Source: Gemmatimonadota bacterium
GTDB lineage: Bacteria > Gemmatimonadota > Gemmatimonadetes > Gemmatimonadales > GWC2-71-9
Assembly: GCA_029862925.1 (NCBI GenBank)
Contig: JAOTWJ010000007.1
Span: 1-49,601, forward strand
Reading direction: 5' to 3'
Length of the DNA stretch: 49,601 nt
Shown here: positions 1 through 9,769 of the stretch, in pieces
Numbering within the stretch: the first letter of the stretch is position 1
Layout: every line of letters begins with the position of its first letter
Translations under genes and position numbers: made by a program
Notes under the pieces: generated by a model
Seen by the model: the letters and a program-made list of their open reading frames with translations, nothing else
Databases searched by the model: none
Told to the model about the DNA's origin: nothing

Positions 1-441
1 CGCGCCGACGCCCACGTACACGAGTTGTGGCTGGACGACCGCCGGGGGGCCCGACGTGGTCGGTCGCACCTCGACCGGGCCGGCTCGGAAGACCGTATCG
101 CCCGCGGGGGACATGAGCGCCAGCGTGAGGAGAAACGCCTCGTCCGGCGCGAGCATCGGGACGCCGATTGAGAGGTCCACCGAGTCGGACCCGGCCGCGA
201 TCGCGATCACCGTATCCCGCGCCACCGTCCCGTCGGCCACCCGCGTCAGCGCCACGCGGGCGCTGCCGACCGGCACGATGCCAGCCTGGGCGCTCACGAA
301 TCCCGGCGCCAGCGCAAACCGTCCGGGGATCGGTGGCCGCGGTCCCGTCTGATCGGCGCAGCTGGCAATGAGCACCCCGGCCCCAATCACGACGAGGCCA
401 GGGACGATCAACGGAAGGGAACGGCGGCGCGGGCGCAGCAT
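1..441 (-). CDS. Surface lipoprotein, N-terminal part (runs off the window)
   Basis: This open frame begins at the ATG at 441 and is uninterrupted to base 1, giving 147 residues without a stop. A GGGAG sequence lies just upstream of the start. The N-terminus is a lipoprotein signal: basic residues, a hydrophobic stretch, then a lipobox IASC with the cysteine near residue 28. The rest aligns closely with residues about 30-145 of the neighbouring 678-4487 product. Shared features are a Thr-Gly-Pro after the lipid cysteine, an AGIV segment, a valine-rich strand ending ADGT.RDTV, a SPAGDT.FR segment and a closing YVGVGA. The two genes are therefore tandem paralogs. By analogy the missing part probably holds Ig-like domains. 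Its substrate or role is not visible. Confidence 0.75.
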   Translation of the reverse strand, partial: MLRPRRRSLPLIVPGLVVIGAGVLIASCADQTGPRPPIPGRFALAPGFVSAQAGIVPVGSARVALTRVADGTVARDTVIAIAAGSDSVDLSIGVPMLAPDEAFLLTLALMSPAGDTVFRAGPVEVRPTTSGPPAVVQPQLVYVGVGA

Positions 442-628
442 TGGCTCCCTCTCGCGAGGGTCGAACGCAACGTGTGGGACTCGCCCGGGGACCGGTGGGC
501 TGCCTTCCGGCCGATCCGCAGGCGTCCGGAACGCGGAGAGATGATGCAGGCTCCGAGCCACCGGCGGAAGGAGCAGGGAGCCGGGTAAGTGTGGCGGAGG
601 CGCTACAGGTCAGCCGCCTGGTGTAGTA

Positions 629-671
629 GCGAGGGGGCGGCTTGTCCCGTTGTAGGCCCTTCGCCCCTCGC
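629..671 (-). terminator. Hairpin just after the 678-4487 gene
   Basis: An inverted repeat (arms 629-639 and 662-671, one bulged G) starts 7 bases past the stop codon of the minus-strand lipoprotein gene. No T-tract follows it, so it may be a weak or Rho-type terminator or an mRNA 3' stabiliser. The rest of the 442-677 gap shows nothing else clear. Confidence 0.3.
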
Positions 672-677
672 GCTTCG

Positions 678-3600
678 TCAGGGGCGCCAGCTGGGCTGGA
701 TGTCCCGGACCACGAAGGGTCCGGCGGCCCCGCGTCCGGCGATGCGCCGGTCCGCGAGATACGTGGCTGCCGTCGTGGTATTCTTGATGGCATAGATCAG
801 CAGGTTCCCCTGGCCGTCGAACCCGGTGATCACGATCTCGGTCCCGTCCGGCGACCAATCGAATCCCAATAGATCCTCACTGAAGTCGCATATCGCTTCG
901 TTGGTCACCTGCACCTCGCCCGACCCATCGGTGTTGATCCGCCAAGCGTCGAGCGAGCAGTAGCCGGCAGCTTCGAGGTTGCGGCCGAAGAGGATCTGAC
1001 TGTTGTTCGGCGAGAAAAGGGGGCGCCCGTCGTCGTCCGGTCCAAACGTAAGCTGGGTGGGGTCGCCACCCGTGCGCGGAATCGTGAACAGCTTGGCGAT
1101 GCCCGTTTGGGGGTCCGCCGCGGAGAACGCCAACTGGGTGCCATCGGGGGACCAGTCGAGGCCGCCGACGATCTGCAGCGGTCCGCTTCCCACGTCCATG
1201 AAGTCCGGTGATAGCGGCTGCACGTCCGACCCGTCGAAGAGCGCCGTGTAGATCCGGCTCGTGCCTAGCGAATCGCGCACGAAGGCGAGCCGGTCGGGAT
1301 TCTGGGGATCCCAGGCGAACGCGCCGGGTCCGGTCTTGCGGTTCACCTGATCGAAGTCCGTGACGAACACCTTGCCCGCGCCGTTCCCGACCCCCTCGAG
1401 CGAGAGGATGGGGCCATCCACGTTCGGCACCACGCACACGTCGACTTCCGCGAACCGGTTTCCGCACTCGAACGCAAGGTGTTGTCCCGTGGAGTTGTAA
1501 CGCGGGAACCAGGTGCTCGTGTCCGTATCGCTGGTCACGTGCGCCAACTCGGCGCCGTCGGGCGAAATGACGTGGAGCTGATTGGTCAGGCCGAAGCTGC
1601 CGCCGGCCGAGTAGGTGATGCGGGTCCGGTCGGGCGACCAGCGCGGGTTGGCGAACGCAGCGCCCTCCGACGTGACGTTCACGCGGTTGCTGGCGTCGGG
1701 GTCGGATCGGAAAATGCCGATCGCCCCACCCGTCGAGTCGCCCGCGAACAGAATCTGCGCGACCGCCGCCGGCTGCGTGACGAGGTACAGCGTGTCGGCG
1801 ACGTACTGCCGTACGAAGCGCAGGGACGGATCGAGGCCGCTCACGGGCATCGCCACGAAGTCGCCGGTCCGAGACGCGAAGGTGAGGACCGGGAAGCGGT
1901 CGCCCACGCTGGGCGTGTAGCCCCCCAGCATGCTGACCGAGAGCGTTCCGTCCAAGAGCGCCCGGCCCGAGACGTTCAGCCGGTCGTGGGTCGTCAGGTT
2001 GGGAATGTCGATCTCGACCGCCGCCGTCGGCGTGAGCGGCAGGTCGCCCACGACCTGCAACTGGCCCACGGTCCCGACAGCGCCAGGAACCAGCCGGCCC
2101 GCAAGGGTCACCGCGCCGGGGACGTCCGACACGTTCAGCGTGCCGTTGCCTTGCACGATGGCGCCCGCACGATGATCGAGAGACCCGGCCGAGGTCACTG
2201 AGAACTGGCCGGTGCCAAGATCGAGGAAGCCGGTGTTGGTGAGCGGGCCCGTGATGCTGCCGCTCGAGGCGCCGACCGTGATGAGTCCCTCGTTGAGCAC
2301 CGCCGGCTCATTCTGGTTGTCGATCACACAGCCCGTCAGTTGCAGGGTGCCCGTGGGTCGGTTCACGAGGATCGCGCCCTGTCGGGGCCACAACCCCCCC
2401 GGGGCACCGCTGCACGTGAGAAGACCCTGGTTGTCGATGCTCCGGCTCTGGAACGTCGCGCGGCCCTGGATCTGGAGTTGGCCGGGACTCCCTACGAGTA
2501 GTGGTGCTGCGCCGGCCACGGTGGCCAGGTCCTGGACGCGCATCACTCCGACCACCGCGAACGGGGCTGGGCCGCTCAGGAGGCCGGTCACGGAGACGAG
2601 GCCGTTCACATTCACGAAGAGGTCACCGGTGACGCCAAGGCTCGCACCCGCGAAGTTGCTCACCTCCAGGGTGGGTTGCGGTGCGCCGCCGCCGACCCGT
2701 ACCGCATCAACCGTGATGGCCGCGTTGCCGCTCTGCACCGCGTAGGTACCAGCTATGGCAATGACCGCCGTGTCACCCGGTCCCGGCACGATCTGCGGTG
2801 TCCAATTAGAGGCCACGCTCCAGTCGCCGTTTTGCGCAGCAGTCCAGGTGAACGTGCGGCTCGCGAGCGGCAGGATATTGAACGGCGTGCTCGTAGCGGG
2901 CGACAGGCCGGTGGAGGTGGCCACGAGTGTATAGCCGCTGCCGGCGGCGTCGATGGAGAGATCGGAGAACGTGGCGAAGCCCGCGCTGGCATTCACGGTG
3001 ATCGTGCCCGAGAGCGTCCCGCCAGAGGGGTTGGCGCCGATGGCGGCGCTCATCGTCCCGACGAAGCTGAGTACCTGATTGCCCAACCGGTCGTACGGCA
3101 CCACGGTCGGCGCCGGTGCGATCGGGGTGCGCTCCGTGGTGTTGCCGGGCTGGGTGGCGAACTGGAGCTGGACCGGCGCGCCGGGGGTAGCGGTCGCCTG
3201 GAAGGCCGCGACGCTGCCGCTGAAGGGCAACCGGGCCTGGCCTGACTGCACGCTCGCCACGGGTCCGAGTGTCCAGACGGCGGACGCCCGCCCGACCGCA
3301 TCGGTGACGGCGCGACTCGGCGCCAACGATCCGCCGTCGAGGGCCACGAAATCGACGGTATCGTTCGGTACGGGCGCCCCGGCGGCATCGCGGGCCTCGA
3401 CCACGATGGGTTGGGGCAGCGTCGCCTCGACCGTGTCGGTCTGCCCGGAGCCGCTGATGATCGCGACCGTGGTGGCCCGCACCACCACCGCCGTCGCGCT
3501 GAAGAGCGCGCTGACGCCGGTGAGCCGCGGCGTTGTCGCGCTCACGGCTTGCGGACCTGCGGCCCCGACGCGGAACCCCACCGATACCCGGCCGGCGGAG

Positions 3601-4487
3601 TCCGCGCGTACCGAGTCGGCGAGCACCGTCCCGCCGCCCTGCGTCACCTGGAAGCGCACCCATTCGCCGAGCACGCCCAGCCCGTCGGCCGCGACCACAC
3701 GGGCGACGAGGGGCAGGGGCAGCAGGCTGTCCGGTGGTCCGGTCTGCCCGGCGCCGCTCTCGGCCACGAGGTCGGCGGGAACCGGCTGTGCGGTGACCCG
3801 CACCGTGTCGGCCGGCCCCGTGAGCAGCTCGGCGACCACGCGTGCGGTGCCGCGTTGCGAGCCGCCCGCGACCCGGCCGCTGTCCGCCCGCGCGACGCGG
3901 ACGCGCGTCGTATCGAGGGAGCGCCACGCGACGGGCGTCCCCGGAAGGGGGGCGTCGCCCGCGTCGTATGCCACGGCCGTGAAGGTCGCCGGCTCGCCGA
4001 AGTACACGGCCGTATCCGGCTCGAGGATCACCACCCGCGCCGCGTTGGCACCGACGCCGACGTAGGCCAGCGGCACGTCGATCGGCGTTGGCGTGCCGGT
4101 CGTCGTGGCCGTCACGGTCAACGGACCGCCCCGGAACAGCGTGTCCCCGGCGGGACCGATCAACGCCAGCCGCAGCACGAACTCCTCCGTGAGTGACTCC
4201 AGCTGGACCGTCACGGCGAGGTCCACGATGGAGTCGGCCGGGCTCAGCGTGACGACGGTGTCGCGGACCAGCGTGCCGTCGGCGTTCCGGGTGAGGGTGA
4301 GTCGCACGCGGGCGATCTCGACAATGCCGGCTGCGCTCGAGAGAAACCGCGGGGCCAGCGCCACAAGCCCCGGACGGAGGCCAGCCGGACCGGTATTCTC
4401 CGAGCAAGTCGTGACGGCGAGCGTCCCGAGTGCGAGGAGGCCCAGGGTGACGGCGAGGCGATGAGGGCGCGGCGAATGCCAATGCAT
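678..4487 (-). CDS. Mosaic lipoprotein: Ig-like repeats, beta-helix-like region, TolB/PD40 propeller
   Basis: This 1269-residue exported protein is probably lipid-anchored: a hydrophobic leader ends in VTTC near residue 28, a slightly atypical lipobox. Residues about 30-145 are shared with the paralog at 1-441. Residues about 150-540 hold several Ig-like (Big_1/Big_2-type) domains, recognisable from repeated GSGQT, D.AG.PVP and VTDA.GRAS segments. Residues about 545-890 open with a TWTAAQNGDWS..SNW motif and continue as short beta-rich repeats with N-G, G-L and T-G turns, like autotransporter or pectate-lyase-type beta-helices. Residues about 905-1269 are PD40/WD40-like blades (WSPDGT, RWSPD, FSPNNSQI) as in the TolB propeller. 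Such propellers bind proteins or glycans at the surface; the partner cannot be named here. Translation starts at ATG 4487. Confidence 0.85.
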   Translation of the reverse strand: MHWHSPRPHRLAVTLGLLALGTLAVTTCSENTGPAGLRPGLVALAPRFLSSAAGIVEIARVRLTLTRNADGTLVRDTVVTLSPADSIVDLAVTVQLESLTEEFVLRLALIGPAGDTLFRGGPLTVTATTTGTPTPIDVPLAYVGVGANAARVVILEPDTAVYFGEPATFTAVAYDAGDAPLPGTPVAWRSLDTTRVRVARADSGRVAGGSQRGTARVVAELLTGPADTVRVTAQPVPADLVAESGAGQTGPPDSLLPLPLVARVVAADGLGVLGEWVRFQVTQGGGTVLADSVRADSAGRVSVGFRVGAAGPQAVSATTPRLTGVSALFSATAVVVRATTVAIISGSGQTDTVEATLPQPIVVEARDAAGAPVPNDTVDFVALDGGSLAPSRAVTDAVGRASAVWTLGPVASVQSGQARLPFSGSVAAFQATATPGAPVQLQFATQPGNTTERTPIAPAPTVVPYDRLGNQVLSFVGTMSAAIGANPSGGTLSGTITVNASAGFATFSDLSIDAAGSGYTLVATSTGLSPATSTPFNILPLASRTFTWTAAQNGDWSVASNWTPQIVPGPGDTAVIAIAGTYAVQSGNAAITVDAVRVGGGAPQPTLEVSNFAGASLGVTGDLFVNVNGLVSVTGLLSGPAPFAVVGVMRVQDLATVAGAAPLLVGSPGQLQIQGRATFQSRSIDNQGLLTCSGAPGGLWPRQGAILVNRPTGTLQLTGCVIDNQNEPAVLNEGLITVGASSGSITGPLTNTGFLDLGTGQFSVTSAGSLDHRAGAIVQGNGTLNVSDVPGAVTLAGRLVPGAVGTVGQLQVVGDLPLTPTAAVEIDIPNLTTHDRLNVSGRALLDGTLSVSMLGGYTPSVGDRFPVLTFASRTGDFVAMPVSGLDPSLRFVRQYVADTLYLVTQPAAVAQILFAGDSTGGAIGIFRSDPDASNRVNVTSEGAAFANPRWSPDRTRITYSAGGSFGLTNQLHVISPDGAELAHVTSDTDTSTWFPRYNSTGQHLAFECGNRFAEVDVCVVPNVDGPILSLEGVGNGAGKVFVTDFDQVNRKTGPGAFAWDPQNPDRLAFVRDSLGTSRIYTALFDGSDVQPLSPDFMDVGSGPLQIVGGLDWSPDGTQLAFSAADPQTGIAKLFTIPRTGGDPTQLTFGPDDDGRPLFSPNNSQILFGRNLEAAGYCSLDAWRINTDGSGEVQVTNEAICDFSEDLLGFDWSPDGTEIVITGFDGQGNLLIYAIKNTTTAATYLADRRIAGRGAAGPFVVRDIQPSWRP

Positions 4488-4586
4488 GCGATTCCCCGTA
4501 TGCGGGGATGGTCGTGGCGAAGGTGCCCCGCAAAACGGAGACGCGCAAGAACCGGACCGGGCGCCGATCCGGGGCCTGGGATGCGG

Positions 4587-6461
4587 CTACTGCACCACGC
4601 CCTTCGTCTCCAGCCAGCGGTATTCGCCGGCTAGGGCCCGCCGAGCGAGGCCATACACCGCATCGTCGTCGTTGTCGAACAAGCGGTCGAACGCGGAGTC
4701 GATGCGACGCCGGGCAAGGCGGCAGAAGACGTCGGCGAGCTCCGTAGCCGTCTCCGCCTGCGCTCGTTCTTCGGGGGCCGTGGAGTTGCGCAGGGAGTGC
4801 GCCTTGGCACAGACCGCCGCCATCGCGAACAGGTCGGCGCCGACGTCCACCAGCCGGCCGAGCACAGCCTGCTTCTTCTCGAGCCGCGGGCCGAACCGGA
4901 CGATCGCGTGGAGTAGCGATCGGGCCAGCCGTCGCGACGCCCGGTTGAGGTAGCGCACGTGCCGGGCGAGCTTCCCGAACTCGGCGTACCGCGGCCACCG
5001 GCCCCAGCCGAACCAGCGCGTGGGGTACCAGCCCGCGTAGAAGAACCCGGAGCGGACCAAAGCCGCGAGCTTCGCGCCCATGCCGGCGTCGGGATCCGCG
5101 ATCGCACCAGCGACCTTGAGATGGGTGTCCAGCGCCTCCCGGGCGATGAACAGGCGCATGATCTCGCTCGAGCCCTCGAACAGCCGGTTGATGCGGAAAT
5201 CCCGCAGCATCCGCTCGACCGGGATGGGCTTCTCGCCGCGTTCCGCCAGCGACCACTCGGTCTCGTAGCCGCGGCCGCCCCGCACCTGCAACGTGTCGTC
5301 GATGAGCTCCCAACCGCGCTCCGTATTCCACATCTTCGCGATCGCCGCCTCCAGCCGGATGTCGTAGCCGCGATCGTTCATCAGCGTCGCCAGCTCGGCC
5401 ACGCTGTCCATGGCGAACGTGTGCGCCGCGATGCCGCCGATCTTCTGCGCGACGGCGTCGTGTTTGCCCACCGGCTGCCCCCACTGCACCCGCTCGGCCC
5501 CGAAGTGGCGCACGATATCGAGCGACCGCTTGGCCGCGGCCACCGCGATCGCGGGGATCGTGAGCCGCCCGGTATTGAGGGTGATCAGCGCGAGCTTGAG
5601 CCCCTTGCCCTCGGCGAGGAGGATGTTCTCCTTCGGCACCTTCACGTTGGTGAATCGGACCAGGGCGTTCTCGATGCCATTGAGCCCCATGAAGTGGCAC
5701 CGCTGCACCACCTCCACGCCGGGCCAGTCGCGCTCGACGATGAACGCCGTGATCTTCTTGTCGCCCGTGCGGGCCATCACGACGTAGAGCTCGGCGATCG
5801 TGCCGTTGGTGCACCACAGCTTGTCGCCGTTCAGCACGTAATGCGTGCCGTCGGCCGAGAGCGTGGCCGTGGCCGCCATGCGGGCGGGGTCGCTGCCGAC
5901 ATCGGGCTCGGTGAGGGCGAACGCGCTGATCGCCCCCTTGGCCAGACGCGGGAAGTATTTCTTCTTCTGCTCGGGCGTGCCGAACAGCTTGAGCGGTTGG
6001 GGGACCCCGATCGACTGGTGGGCCGATAGCAAGGTGGCGATCGAGCCGTCCACGCTGCCCACGATCGACATCGCCCGGTTGTAGATCATCTGCGAGAACC
6101 CGAGGCCGCCGTACTCGGTCGGGATCTTGATGCCGAATGTCCCGAGCGCCTTGAGGCCCTCGATGACGTCCGGAGGAATCTGCCGATTCCGGTCAATCGC
6201 GATCGAGTCGACGCTTTCCTTCATGAACCGTTCGAGCTTCTCGAGCCACGGCTTGGCCCGCTCGAACTCGGCGGCGTCCGGTTGGGGAAACGGGTGGATC
6301 AGGTCGAGCATGACGCGGCCGTTGAACAGTTCGCGCACGAAGCTCGGGCGGTCCCACACCTTCTCGCGAGCCGCCTCGGCGACCGCTCGCGCGTCCCGTT
6401 CGCTCGCTCCTTGCGGCTCGGTTCCCGAAGCCGTCGGACGGTCTGGGGCAATCGTTGACAT
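4587..6461 (-). CDS. Acyl-CoA dehydrogenase
   Basis: This is a flavoprotein of 624 residues that oxidises acyl-CoA to trans-2-enoyl-CoA, the first step of beta-oxidation, passing electrons to ETF. Family signatures are visible: [37 protein letters not shown] and [16 protein letters not shown]. The glutamate of that last FEG motif is at the position of the VLCAD-type catalytic base. The protein is longer than the roughly 380-residue short-chain enzymes and has an extra C-terminal helical region, as in VLCAD/FadE-like members. A start at 6461 (MSTIAPD) is chosen over an upstream in-frame ATG at 6512. It has GAGG about 9 bases upstream, and the 6512 start would overlap the -10 box. No ETF or other fatty-acid genes lie nearby, so chain-length preference is open. 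Confidence 0.92.
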   Translation of the reverse strand: MSTIAPDRPTASGTEPQGASERDARAVAEAAREKVWDRPSFVRELFNGRVMLDLIHPFPQPDAAEFERAKPWLEKLERFMKESVDSIAIDRNRQIPPDVIEGLKALGTFGIKIPTEYGGLGFSQMIYNRAMSIVGSVDGSIATLLSAHQSIGVPQPLKLFGTPEQKKKYFPRLAKGAISAFALTEPDVGSDPARMAATATLSADGTHYVLNGDKLWCTNGTIAELYVVMARTGDKKITAFIVERDWPGVEVVQRCHFMGLNGIENALVRFTNVKVPKENILLAEGKGLKLALITLNTGRLTIPAIAVAAAKRSLDIVRHFGAERVQWGQPVGKHDAVAQKIGGIAAHTFAMDSVAELATLMNDRGYDIRLEAAIAKMWNTERGWELIDDTLQVRGGRGYETEWSLAERGEKPIPVERMLRDFRINRLFEGSSEIMRLFIAREALDTHLKVAGAIADPDAGMGAKLAALVRSGFFYAGWYPTRWFGWGRWPRYAEFGKLARHVRYLNRASRRLARSLLHAIVRFGPRLEKKQAVLGRLVDVGADLFAMAAVCAKAHSLRNSTAPEERAQAETATELADVFCRLARRRIDSAFDRLFDNDDDAVYGLARRALAGEYRWLETKGVVQ

Positions 6462-6510
6462 GGTATCCAACCTCGAAGTTGAGGCCGCCCGCCGTCCGGG
6501 CGGGCCGCAC

Positions 6511-6553
6511 ATTATATTCGCGCTCGTTCAGTGTCCCTCGATGGAAATATAAC
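6511..6553. promoter_or_regulatory. Divergent promoter region for acyl-CoA dehydrogenase and the PRTase operon
   Basis: On the minus strand a perfect TATAAT occupies 6516-6511, with GGGACA (6537-6532) 15 bases upstream as a possible -35. This points at the acyl-CoA dehydrogenase 50 bases downstream. Its leader contains a GC hairpin (6488-6493 with 6499-6504). On the plus strand TATAAC (6548-6553) lies 11 bases before the GTG at 6565; no good -35 is visible for it. Assignment is by sequence match only. Confidence 0.5.
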
Positions 6554-6564
6554 CTCCGACGCCG

Positions 6565-7275
6565 GTGGGAGTTCCGACACCGTTGCGCGTCGTGGGGTCG
6601 CGTCGCAAGATTGGGCGCGTGACCGATTCCTCTGCTGCGACACCCCTGTACCCGTCGCGGGCGGCGGCGGGCGCTGTGTTGGCCCGTCTCATGGCCCAGC
6701 GTTGCACCCCGCCGATCACGCTGCTCGGCGTCACGCCAACGGGAGTGGAAATCGCCGCCAGCGCGGCGAGGGGCGGCGCGGGCACGTTCGACGTGATCGT
6801 CGGGGCGCACGTGCGGCTCGAGGGCCACGGCATCATCGGTGCCCTCGCGGAGGACGGCGACGCCGTCATCGACCGGCAGTTCGAGCCGGGATTCGAGTTG
6901 ATCGACCCGCTCAACTCGGCCATCGATCGGGCGCGCCGCGCCATCAAGACCGAACGGCTCCTGTTCCGCGGCCAGCGGCGGATCCGCGACCTCATGGAGC
7001 AGACGGTGGTGGTGATCGACGGGCACGTGACGTCGCCGTGGAAGCTGCTGGCCGCGGCCAGGACCGCGACGGATCTCGGGGCCTCCCGCGTGCTCGTCGC
7101 GGCCGCGGCCGCCACCCAGGGCGTGAAGGAGCGGGTGTTTGCGTACAAGTACGAGTTCATCTGCCCGACCGTCGTGCTCGACCCCAACGGCCACCCCCGC
7201 CCGTTCGGTGACCCGCAGGATCCCAGCGCCGAGCGGCTGCGCAGCATCGTCGTCGCGCGCCAGGCCGCTGCGTAA
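6565..7275 (+). CDS. Phosphoribosyltransferase-like protein with a degenerate PRPP loop
   Basis: This 236-residue protein follows the order of stand-alone PRTase-fold proteins. It has an N-terminal SRAAAGAVLARLM helix, a GVTPTGVEIA strand-turn (usually GIPRGG), a D-VIVGAHVRLEGH segment, and a long helix before the core strand VVVID at residues 148-152. In active PRTases that strand is followed by a second acidic residue and a GxATG(A/T)T loop that binds PRPP. Here it reads D-G-H-V-T-S-P-W, so the diphosphate-binding loop is not conserved. It may be non-catalytic or bind another ligand. Starts at GTG 6565 (near-leaderless behind TATAAC) and GTG 6619 are both possible. It heads a run of overlapping genes and overlaps the next one by up to 68 bases. 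Confidence 0.7.
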   Translation: MGVPTPLRVVGSRRKIGRVTDSSAATPLYPSRAAAGAVLARLMAQRCTPPITLLGVTPTGVEIAASAARGGAGTFDVIVGAHVRLEGHGIIGALAEDGDAVIDRQFEPGFELIDPLNSAIDRARRAIKTERLLFRGQRRIRDLMEQTVVVIDGHVTSPWKLLAAARTATDLGASRVLVAAAAATQGVKERVFAYKYEFICPTVVLDPNGHPRPFGDPQDPSAERLRSIVVARQAAA

Positions 7276-9769
7276 TCTCGCCGGCATCGTCCTGCTCGCC
7301 GCCCTGGTGCCGGGCGCCGCGGCCGCGCAGCTGGCGCCCCCGACCAGCGGCGGGCATCCGCGCTTCGATTGGTTGCTTCAGCGGGCGGCGGAGGGACGGC
7401 GGCTGCTGCTGATCGCGGCGCACCCCGACGACGAGGACACGGGGCTGCTCGTAACCCTCGCCCGCGGCCGCGGGGCGGACGCCGCCTATCTGTCGCTGTC
7501 GCGCGGGGAAGGGGGCCAGAACCTCCTCGGTACCGAGTTGGGCAGCGCGCTGGGCCTGCTGCGGACCGAAGAGCTGCGCGCCGCGCGGAGCGTGGACGGC
7601 GCCGCCCAGTTCTTCACCCGCGCGTACGACTTCGGCTACTCTCGTTCGCTCGACGAGACGGCGCGCTTCTGGCTGCCCGACACGGTGCTCAAGGACGCCG
7701 TGCGCATCGTGCGGCGCTTCCGCCCACATGTGATCGTCGCCGTCTTCTCCGGAACGCCGCGGGACGGACACGGTCAGCACCAGATGGCCGGCGTGATCGC
7801 ACGGCGCGCGTTCGACGCCGCGGGAGACACGACACGCTTCACGGAGCTGGCGGCAGAAGAAGGACTCGCGCCGTGGCGCCCGCTCAAGCTCTACACGTCC
7901 GCCCGGTTCAACGCGGCCGCGGCGACCCTTCGGCTGCCGGAGGGGACGCTGGAGCCGCGGAGTGGACGCACGCTGCACCAGCTCGCCATGGAGAGCCGGA
8001 GCCGACATCGGTCCCAGGACTTCGGCGTGCTGCAGCGCCTCGGGAGCTTCGAGACCCGGCTCGCGCTCGAGCACTCGCTCGTGCCCGGCGAGGACGATCC
8101 AGACGTCTTCGCCGGGATCCCTCCGGCGGAGACGTGGGCCACGCGGTTCGCCGATTCCCTGCGTCGGACCGTGACGCCGGCCACGCTGGCCGCCGCGGTC
8201 CCCCCGCTGGCCCGCGCCGTGACGCGGCTCCGCGAGGAGGGCGGCGACCCCCGCACGCTCGCCCTGCTCGGCGAGGCGCTCGCGATCGCCGCCGGGGTCG
8301 TGATCGACGCGCGCCTCGACCAACCCGCGCTGATTCCCGGCGACTCCGCGGCCGTGGACATCGAGGTCTATCACGCCGGGACCGGCGCGGTGCGGTGGCG
8401 AGGAGCGTGGCTCCGCGCGCACAACGGGAGCTGGCGTGACAGCCTCCCCCTGACGGTCGACACGGCGGTGACCCCCGGGACGCTGGCAACCCGACGGCGA
8501 ACAGTGCGCGTCCCGCGAGGCACGGAGCCGACCCAGCCGTACTTCCTGGCCCGGCCGCCGTCGGGCGGCTTGTACGATTGGCTGGCCGCCCCGGTCGAGG
8601 ACCGCGGGACGCTGATGCAGCCGCCGGTGCTCACGGCGTCGGTCGTCGTCGAAATCGACAGAGCGGCGGTCACGCTCAGCCGAGAGGTGACCGACCGCGT
8701 GCAGGACCAAGCGGTCGGCGAGGTGCGACGCCCGGTGCGCGTGGTCCCGCGCGTCGAGGTTCGGCTCGATCCCGATACGTTGCTGTGGCCCGCCGCGGAT
8801 ACGGCGCCGCGCCGATTCACCGTCGCACTCATGCTCCACGGAGCGGATCCGGTGGAAGGGGAGGTCCGGGTGGAGGCCGACGGGTGGCGGGCCCCGGCGG
8901 CCCAACCGTTCCGGCTGACCCGCAGTGGGGAGAACGTGGCGCTCGCGTTCGAGGTGCGCCGCCCGCCCGATCTCATGCGCGCCGACGTGCGCGTGCGGGC
9001 CACCGCGGTGACTACCACCGGCGAGCGGTTCCGGCTGGGCTCCGAGGAGATCGCGTATCCGCATGTCCGTCCGGCGGCATCGGTGCGGCCGGCGGAGAGC
9101 CTGGTCCGCGTCGCTCCCGTGACCGCCCCCCGCGCGCGCCGCATCGGGTACGTGCGCGGCGCGTCGGATCGGGTGCCGGAAGCGCTGCTGGAAGCGGGTC
9201 TGCTGGTGACGGTGTTGGATGGGGAGTCGCTCGCGAGAGGGGATCTCGCCGGCTACGAGGCCATCGTGATCGGGAGCCGCGCGTATGAAACGGATTCGGC
9301 CCTCGTGCGCCACAATGCCCGTCTCCTGGAGTACGTACGGCAGGGCGGACGGCTGGTGGTGCAGTACCAGCAATACGCGTTCGTTACCGGCCGCTACGCG
9401 CCGTTCCCGCTCGAGATCGCGCGGCCGCACGACCGAGTTACGGATGAGACGGCCCCGGTGGCCGTGCTCGATCCGGGCCATCCCGTGTTCCAGCGACCCA
9501 ACGTGATCGGCCCGACGGACTGGGAGGGATGGCCGCAGGAGCGCGGTCTGTACTTCCCGCGGACGTGGGACGAGGCGTACGTGCCCTTGCTCGAGATGCA
9601 CGATGCCGGCCAACCTCCGCAGCGGGGGGCGCTGCTGGTGGCACCCATGGGGCGCGGCACCTACGTGTATACGGGACTCAGCTTCTTCCGGGCGCTTCCG
9701 GCCGGGGTACCCGGCGCGTTTCGCCTGTTCTTCAATCTGTTGGAGCCGGTGCGTGCGACGATTCCGTAG
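7208..9769 (+). CDS. Secreted PIG-L (LmbE-type) deacetylase with C-terminal amidotransferase-like domain
   Basis: This is a zinc-dependent N-deacetylase of the PIG-L superfamily, about 853 residues. A signal peptide (hydrophobic LAGIVLLAALVPG, then an AAAA-Q cleavage site) is followed by the metal motif AHPDDE at residues 71-76 and a second metal histidine in DGHGQHQ about 120 residues later. The middle part is beta-rich. The last 200 residues (YVRGASDRVPEALLEAG, YEAIVIGSRAYE, GGRLVVQYQ) resemble a ThuA/DUF4350-like Rossmann domain. This two-part build of 800 or more residues is known from secreted PIG-L proteins of Gemmatimonadota and relatives. GTG 7208 is chosen because it gives a short basic n-region before the signal helix. 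CTG 7268 and the upstream TTG 7139 are alternatives. The substrate is presumably an extracytoplasmic N-acetyl sugar (inference). Confidence 0.85.
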   Translation: MTRRIPAPSGCAASSSRARPLRNLAGIVLLAALVPGAAAAQLAPPTSGGHPRFDWLLQRAAEGRRLLLIAAHPDDEDTGLLVTLARGRGADAAYLSLSRGEGGQNLLGTELGSALGLLRTEELRAARSVDGAAQFFTRAYDFGYSRSLDETARFWLPDTVLKDAVRIVRRFRPHVIVAVFSGTPRDGHGQHQMAGVIARRAFDAAGDTTRFTELAAEEGLAPWRPLKLYTSARFNAAAATLRLPEGTLEPRSGRTLHQLAMESRSRHRSQDFGVLQRLGSFETRLALEHSLVPGEDDPDVFAGIPPAETWATRFADSLRRTVTPATLAAAVPPLARAVTRLREEGGDPRTLALLGEALAIAAGVVIDARLDQPALIPGDSAAVDIEVYHAGTGAVRWRGAWLRAHNGSWRDSLPLTVDTAVTPGTLATRRRTVRVPRGTEPTQPYFLARPPSGGLYDWLAAPVEDRGTLMQPPVLTASVVVEIDRAAVTLSREVTDRVQDQAVGEVRRPVRVVPRVEVRLDPDTLLWPAADTAPRRFTVALMLHGADPVEGEVRVEADGWRAPAAQPFRLTRSGENVALAFEVRRPPDLMRADVRVRATAVTTTGERFRLGSEEIAYPHVRPAASVRPAESLVRVAPVTAPRARRIGYVRGASDRVPEALLEAGLLVTVLDGESLARGDLAGYEAIVIGSRAYETDSALVRHNARLLEYVRQGGRLVVQYQQYAFVTGRYAPFPLEIARPHDRVTDETAPVAVLDPGHPVFQRPNVIGPTDWEGWPQERGLYFPRTWDEAYVPLLEMHDAGQPPQRGALLVAPMGRGTYVYTGLSFFRALPAGVPGAFRLFFNLLEPVRATIP

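Noticed and set aside
4493-4508. Short inverted repeat TCCCCG-CGGGGA upstream of the lipoprotein start
   Set aside because: A 6-bp stem with a 4-base loop without T-tract is expected by chance at this GC content.
2806-5817. Minus-strand open frame of about 1000 codons
   Set aside because: It is the out-of-frame shadow of the lipoprotein and acyl-CoA dehydrogenase genes. Its composition is Arg/Gly/Pro-rich and no domain is seen.
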